From assembly GCA_025360285.1 (NCBI GenBank), contig JANYCM010000045.1:1-17122 (forward strand): a stretch of 17,122 nucleotides of DNA. The letters are read 5' to 3'. Under the pieces are notes generated by a model that worked only from the letters and a program-made list of their open reading frames with translations, was not told the origin of the DNA and made no database searches. The DNA comes from Sphingomonadales bacterium (lineage in GTDB: Bacteria > Pseudomonadota > Alphaproteobacteria > Sphingomonadales > Sphingomonadaceae). This document shows, one piece after another, positions 13,352 through 17,122 of this stretch. The number at the start of each line of letters is the position of its first letter. Position 1 is the first letter of the stretch. Both the position numbers and the translations under genes were made by a program.

Positions 13352-15991
13352 CTATTGCGCCCCCGTCAACGCCGCCGCGATTTCCGCCGCCTTGGCCTGG
13401 CGCAGCACGCCGCAATGCCGGATGCTTTCCAGCGTCCGCAGATAGTTGAGCATCCCGACCTTGGTCTTGCGCACCGCAGCGCCGACCTTGGCGTCGATCC
13501 TGTCGGCCTGGTCGGCGCCGCATTGCAGGCCGAAGGCCTGCGGCAGGCGGCTGACGACGAAAATGCCGCCGGCGCCCGCTGCCAGTTTTTCGTAATTGGC
13601 GATGATCCAGTTGGTGGCGAGGTCACGCGTCTCCGGGGTCTGGACCACACCGAACATCAATCCTAACCGATCATAGCCGCGTTCGCGCTTGTCATCGAGA
13701 TCGAGCAGATAGGTCGCGGCATCGGCATGGCCACTCGCCGCCGCCGCGCCCAGGGCATTTTGCCGGAAGACCGGGTCCTCGCTGGCCAGCGCCTTGCCGA
13801 CCAGCATCTGCACCGCCGGCAGCCCGCCATCCTGGGCGATGACAGTCAGCGCCGCGCCGATGAAGCCGGGGTCGAGCGCCGCCTCGTCGCCGGCCAGATA
13901 TTTGCCCGCCGCCGCCGTCAGCGTCGCCCGCACCGCCGGATCACGAACGTCATCGGCGACCAGCCAGGCCAGTTGCTGGCGCAGTTTTTGCCGGCCGGGA
14001 TCTTCGTTCTTATAGGCACCGCGCGCCGGATCGAAGCCCAGCGCCGTCAGGCGCGGCGTATAGATTGACGCCATCAGCGCCCGATAGGCCGGCAGCGACG
14101 CCGGCGTGAGCAGGCCGCGCGCCCGCCACCCGGCCAGCCGTTCCCCGGCATCGACGCTGGCCGTGGCATCAGGGTTCTGCGCCATCGACCGGGCTTCGGC
14201 GATCAGCCACGCCGCAGGTGCCTTGCCAGCGCGGAACGCCGCCCACAGGCTGTCGGTGGTGGCCAGCGCCTCGCCCGGTGCCAGTGACGGCGCTGCGGCA
14301 ATCAAGGCTTGCCAATCCGCCGCCGCCAGGTTGAAGCGATAATAGCCGGTGCCGCCGACATTGGGCATGATGACACCCCCGGCCGGCGCCGCCAGCACCG
14401 TCACCGGCGTATCGAGCAGCGCGCATTGCTTCGCCGCATCGACTCGCAGGCAAAAGGGAATCGTCCATTGCTGCGCCGCCGGGGTGGACCCCAGAAAGGC
14501 ATAGCGTGATTGCGTCGCGGTGATCGTGCCGCCCTGGCGCTGCACATCGACCACAGGCACGCCCGGCTGATCGACAAAGGATTTCAGCGCGGTCAGCACC
14601 TTTGGATCATGCGCGCCTTCGGCAATCGCTTCGAAAAACTGTTCCGACGTGGCATTGCCATAGGCATGGCGGCCCAGATGCAGCCGCACCCCCGCCTTGA
14701 ACTTGTCGTCCCCCAGATAGGCCGCGATCATCGCCACGACCTGGCCGCCCTTGCCATAGGTGATGCCATCGAACGCCGAATCGATCTGGGCATTTTCGGT
14801 GATCGGCTGGTGGATCGGGCGGCCGACCTCCAGCGCGTCGGTATTCATCGTGCCAAAGCCTTCATCGAGCGCGCCAACGCCGATATTCAGTTCCGGCCGC
14901 CATTCATTGCCGATGCGATAGCCCATCCAATTGGCGAAGCTTTCGTTCAGCCAGATGTCATCCCACCACGCCGGCGTCACCAGATCGCCGAACCATTGGT
15001 GCGACAGTTCATGCGCGACGACCATGCCGAACGCCTGTTTGTTGCCGGTCGTGGCATCGGGGCCGAGGAAAATGATGCTGTCGTTATAGGTATCGGCGCC
15101 GGCATTTTCCATCGCGCCGGGCATGATCGGTGTGCCGATCTGATCAAGCTTGGGAAACGGAAACGCCTGGCCGAAATAATTTTCCAGAAGCGCGACGATG
15201 CGCGGCGTTTCCGCCATCACATAGGCCATCTTGCCGCGCTGCGCCGCCGTGGCGACGGCGCCATAGGGCATCGGCACCGGCCGCTGCGGCGTCGGCGCGA
15301 TGCTGCCGGTCTGGTGGGTGAACGGCCCGGTATCCACCGCGACCAGATAGGTCGGCAACGGCCGCGTCACCGCCAATTGGTGCTTTTCCAGGCCGCCGGC
15401 CACCTTGGTCACCGCGCGCTGCGGCGCATTGCCGACAACGACCAGGCCGGGGTGCGTGGTGACCGAAACGGTGAACGGCGTCTTGAAACCGGGTTCGTCA
15501 AACCCCGGAAAGGCGGCGCGCGCATCGATGCTTTCAAACTGCGTCCAGCTATACCATTGCGCGCCGACCTTGACGTGGAACAGCCCCGAGGCATCGTCGC
15601 CAAAGGCGCCGGTGTAATCGAACACCAAAGTGGCGGCGCCGGCCGGCAGCGTGCCGGCAAAATCCAGCCGCGCCGTGCCGGTGTCATCGACCTGGACGAA
15701 GCGCGCCGCGATCACCTTGCCGCCCACCCGCGCCACCGCGCGCGACACCGTCAGCCCGCGGCCGTGCAGATACAGCGACCGGGTCGGCGCCTTGACGCTG
15801 ATATCGATCTCGTCACGCCCCGAAAACCGCTTGGCCTCGGGCAGGATGGTGAAATCCAGCCGATAGGCTTGCGGCGTCGCCGCATCGGACAAGCGGCCCT
15901 TGGGGGCCCTGGCATCGGGAACGACCGGATGCGCCAAGGCGCTGCAGCCCAGCAGCAGACCGGCAAGACCGGCAAAACACGACATTCGCAT
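13352..15991 (-). CDS. Exported M1-family zinc aminopeptidase
   Basis: The 879-residue product carries every hallmark of M1 (gluzincin) aminopeptidases, which remove N-terminal residues from peptides. The substrate-anchoring GAMEN motif is at residues 292-296. The zinc site HELSH is at 327-331 (catalytic E328), with the third ligand E350 in NESFA, exactly 18 residues after H331. Y412 in ITYGKGG is the probable transition-state-stabilising tyrosine. The N-terminal half is the beta-saddle and catalytic domain; the region after about 530 fits the helical ERAP1-like C-terminal domain, and the length fits a full-size member. Residues 1-21 form a signal sequence; LLGC resembles a lipobox, while ALA before H also fits signal peptidase I, so it is a lipoprotein or periplasmic enzyme, unlike cytoplasmic PepN. 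ATG 15991 is chosen because GGGGAAA lies four bases upstream. It is transcribed toward tpsA, so a functional link with that gene is not implied. Confidence 0.95.
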   Translation of the reverse strand: MRMSCFAGLAGLLLGCSALAHPVVPDARAPKGRLSDAATPQAYRLDFTILPEAKRFSGRDEIDISVKAPTRSLYLHGRGLTVSRAVARVGGKVIAARFVQVDDTGTARLDFAGTLPAGAATLVFDYTGAFGDDASGLFHVKVGAQWYSWTQFESIDARAAFPGFDEPGFKTPFTVSVTTHPGLVVVGNAPQRAVTKVAGGLEKHQLAVTRPLPTYLVAVDTGPFTHQTGSIAPTPQRPVPMPYGAVATAAQRGKMAYVMAETPRIVALLENYFGQAFPFPKLDQIGTPIMPGAMENAGADTYNDSIIFLGPDATTGNKQAFGMVVAHELSHQWFGDLVTPAWWDDIWLNESFANWMGYRIGNEWRPELNIGVGALDEGFGTMNTDALEVGRPIHQPITENAQIDSAFDGITYGKGGQVVAMIAAYLGDDKFKAGVRLHLGRHAYGNATSEQFFEAIAEGAHDPKVLTALKSFVDQPGVPVVDVQRQGGTITATQSRYAFLGSTPAAQQWTIPFCLRVDAAKQCALLDTPVTVLAAPAGGVIMPNVGGTGYYRFNLAAADWQALIAAAPSLAPGEALATTDSLWAAFRAGKAPAAWLIAEARSMAQNPDATASVDAGERLAGWRARGLLTPASLPAYRALMASIYTPRLTALGFDPARGAYKNEDPGRQKLRQQLAWLVADDVRDPAVRATLTAAAGKYLAGDEAALDPGFIGAALTVIAQDGGLPAVQMLVGKALASEDPVFRQNALGAAAASGHADAATYLLDLDDKRERGYDRLGLMFGVVQTPETRDLATNWIIANYEKLAAGAGGIFVVSRLPQAFGLQCGADQADRIDAKVGAAVRKTKVGMLNYLRTLESIRHCGVLRQAKAAEIAAALTGAQ

Positions 15992-16018
15992 AGGATTTCC
16001 CCAACCAGGTGCACTAGT

Positions 16019-16047
16019 CGTGTAAGGCAGTTAATCCGGCAGGACAA
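16019..16047 (-). promoter_or_regulatory. Possible promoter for the M1 aminopeptidase
   Basis: On the minus strand TTGTCC (16047-16042) and TACACG (16024-16019) are separated by exactly 17 bases. The -35 matches four of six and the -10 three of six consensus bases. Transcription would begin about 20 bases before the start codon at 15991, enough for the GGGGAAA ribosome site. The call rests on spacing and weak matches only. Confidence 0.3.
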
Positions 16048-16126
16048 GCGGATGCTGGCGCCGGCGACGCGTCACAAACACGCTGCACCGATACCCAGGT
16101 CGCAAAAAATTGCGCGCCCAGGCAAT

Positions 16127-16142
16127 TGTCAGGTCGCTGACA
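16127..16142. promoter_or_regulatory. 16-bp palindrome TGTCAG-N4-CTGACA, operator-like
   Basis: Two perfect 6-bp arms flank a GTCG spacer, ending 57 bases before the GTG at 16200. The left arm overlaps TTGTCA (16126-16131) and the right arm CTGACA (16137-16142) is five of six to a -35 box, so a regulator bound here would cover a promoter. No good -10 at ideal spacing is visible (TCTAAC at 16152-16157 is too far from the first and too near to the second). It is not a sequence I can assign to a known regulator. Confidence 0.4.
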
Positions 16143-16199
16143 GCCTCGCGGTCTAACAGAATCGCAGTCGGCGCTTGCGTGCCGTTGGGGGATCATCGG

Positions 16200-16820
16200 G
16201 TGGCCAGTTTGAAGCGCGCACTACAGGTCATGCTGGCTTTGGCCGCTGCCATGGCTGCGGTTCCGGCCACCGCCGCCACCATTGTCCAGGACAGGAGCGG
16301 CACCGCAAGCAGCCGCTATCAGTTTTTCTGGGGCCAATCCTTCACCACCCCGGTCGGAACCGGGTGGAACGATATCAGCATCAATTTCTATGATCTGACT
16401 CCGGCGCCCTATGCCGCCGGCACCGGCTATTTGTTCGATCATGCCTTTGCCGGCACGCCGGCCGGGCTGGCCACCGCCGCCGCGCTGGCGGTTTCGGCAC
16501 CCGCCAATGGCAGCAGTTGGGACTTTGCCCCGGCTTTCCGGCTGCGCGCCAGCACCGCCTATTTCTTCTACGCGGACGCGCCGATGCGGATTCGCGGCGG
16601 CGGCACCGGCGATGTCGGCGGCACATCGGTCTTCACCCAATATGGCGGCCATGCCTATGCGCCCGCCGGCGGCAGGAACGCCGATTTCCTGGTCAGCGGC
16701 ACCAGCCTGCCAGTGCCTGAACCGGCAAGCTGGGCCTTGCTCGCCATCGGCTTCGCCATCATCGGCACCGCCCGCCGCAGCGCCGGCGCATCCATCATCA
16801 ACAAGGGAGCAAAATCATGA
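16200..16820 (+). CDS. PEPxxWA-CTERM sorting domain protein, function unknown
   Basis: The product is 206 residues from GTG 16200, chosen because GGGGGA (16187-16192) sits seven bases upstream and translation then opens with a standard signal peptide (MASLKRALQVMLALAAAMAA, cleavage near ATAA at 26). The mature part is a Gly/Ala/aromatic-rich beta-type domain without a recognisable catalytic motif. The C-terminus has the tripartite sorting signal: PEPASWA (173-179), a hydrophobic span to about 190, and an Arg cluster ARR (191-193). In species with the exosortase system this signal directs cleavage and surface anchoring; WA after PEPxx is the variant common in sphingomonads. A 13-residue tail after the Arg pair is longer than usual. 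It overlaps the next gene by ATGA. No exosortase gene is in this window. Confidence 0.82.
   Translation: MASLKRALQVMLALAAAMAAVPATAATIVQDRSGTASSRYQFFWGQSFTTPVGTGWNDISINFYDLTPAPYAAGTGYLFDHAFAGTPAGLATAAALAVSAPANGSSWDFAPAFRLRASTAYFFYADAPMRIRGGGTGDVGGTSVFTQYGGHAYAPAGGRNADFLVSGTSLPVPEPASWALLAIGFAIIGTARRSAGASIINKGAKS
16803..16809 (+). promoter_or_regulatory. Ribosome binding site within the PEP-CTERM gene for the next gene
   Basis: AAGGGAG lies seven bases before the ATG at 16817, still inside the last codons of the upstream gene. Together with the ATGA overlap it fixes the start of the downstream frame and predicts coupled translation. Confidence 0.7.
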
Positions 16821-17122
16821 AATTGCGACACTTATTCGCCCTGTCGTCGGTTGGCCTGATGGCCATTGCCACCATGCCGGCGATGGCAACCACCGCGCTG
16901 GTCAATTTCGATCCGCCGGGCTTTGGCCAGGGGCCCACCACCTATGTCGCCGCCGGCGCCGCGCAGACCATCACCACCACGCCGGCCACCTTCACCGGTG
17001 GCGTGATCCTGGGCTTTGCCACCTTCTTCCCGGCGATTTCCTTTGCTTCGGCGCCCAACGTCTATGGCACCGCCAATTTCGGTATCGGCCTGTCGCCGAC
17101 GCTGGACATCACCATCACCCCC
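16817..17122 (+). CDS. Exported protein, partial, C-terminus outside window
   Basis: An open frame of exactly 102 codons runs from ATG 16817 to the window edge without a stop. It begins with a clear signal peptide (MKLRHLFALSSVGLMAIATM, cleavage likely near AMA before TTALV, about residue 24). The mature part seen so far (VNFDPPGFGQGPTTYVAAGA, then a Thr-rich stretch and GGVILGFATFFPAISFASAP) is Gly/aromatic-rich and looks like the beta-sandwich passenger of many PEP-CTERM proteins. I expect a PEPxxWA-CTERM at its missing end, but that cannot be seen. It overlaps the preceding gene by four bases and is preceded by AAGGGAG, so the two form an operon. The function is unknown. Confidence 0.8.
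   Translation, partial: MKLRHLFALSSVGLMAIATMPAMATTALVNFDPPGFGQGPTTYVAAGAAQTITTTPATFTGGVILGFATFFPAISFASAPNVYGTANFGIGLSPTLDITITP

Larger units (their letters stand above)
15992..16199. promoter_or_regulatory. Divergent promoter region between peptidase and PEP-CTERM genes
   Basis: No credible gene lies here. A TTG-initiated extension of the downstream frame back to 16110 is open but lacks a ribosome site and would bury the signal peptide. The stretch holds a possible minus-strand promoter and two short dyads: CGCAA-N4-TTGCG (16101-16114) and TGTCAG-N4-CTGACA (16127-16142). Confidence 0.6.

Noticed and set aside
14510..16156. Open frame of 548 codons on the plus strand opposite the aminopeptidase
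   Set aside because: The minus strand encodes a full M1 enzyme with GAMEN and HELSH-X18-E. The plus translation is His/Arg-rich without any recognisable domain and is a composition shadow.
16110..16199. N-terminal extension of the PEP-CTERM protein from TTG 16110
   Set aside because: It would place a polar 30-residue segment before a typical signal peptide and lacks a ribosome site, while GTG 16200 has GGGGGA at ideal spacing.

Overview
The window is a piece of a very GC-rich alphaproteobacterial chromosome, most likely from a sphingomonad. The best clue is the PEPxxWA variant of the PEP-CTERM sorting signal near the right end, which is typical of Sphingomonadales. The dense GC-rich codon use, with long false open frames on the opposite strand, fits this. 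I see no tRNA, rRNA, insertion sequence, CRISPR array or prophage gene.

Left part (1-2545): the N-terminal 192 residues of a secreted multiheme cytochrome c on the minus strand (578 back to 1, cut by the window edge), then a 251-bp divergent intergenic region with three inverted repeats, then a TpsB outer-membrane transporter of the FhaC/ShlB/HecB family (830-2545).

Centre (2542-13284): one giant gene, translationally coupled to the transporter gene, encodes the partner TpsA exoprotein of about 3,570 residues. It has a signal peptide, a filamentous-haemagglutinin-type secretion domain, an enormous Gly/Ala/Ser/Thr-rich beta-helix stalk and a non-repetitive C-terminal domain with a Cys-X7-Cys pair. 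Between about 6.9 and 11.9 kb the stalk is a mosaic of internal segmental duplications with fixed offsets (912-936, 1086, 990, 2499 and 2601 bp, all in frame). A recurrent acidic loop, usually D-S-E-x-D-G-(S/A)-N-I, breaks the coil pattern. I see no toxin or pretoxin domain, so this looks like a structural or adhesive exoprotein rather than a contact-dependent inhibition effector.

Right part (13352-17122): converging on tpsA is a complete exported M1-family zinc aminopeptidase (minus strand, 15991-13352). Diverging from it across a 208-bp promoter region are two secreted-protein genes with a 4-base ATGA overlap: a 206-residue PEPxxWA-CTERM protein and the first 102 residues of another exported protein cut by the window edge.

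Every gene in the window encodes an exported protein (periplasm, outer membrane or cell surface), so this is a cell-envelope and surface locus. The most interesting biology is the giant mosaic TpsA, its regularly placed acidic loops, and its divergent pairing with a multiheme cytochrome.
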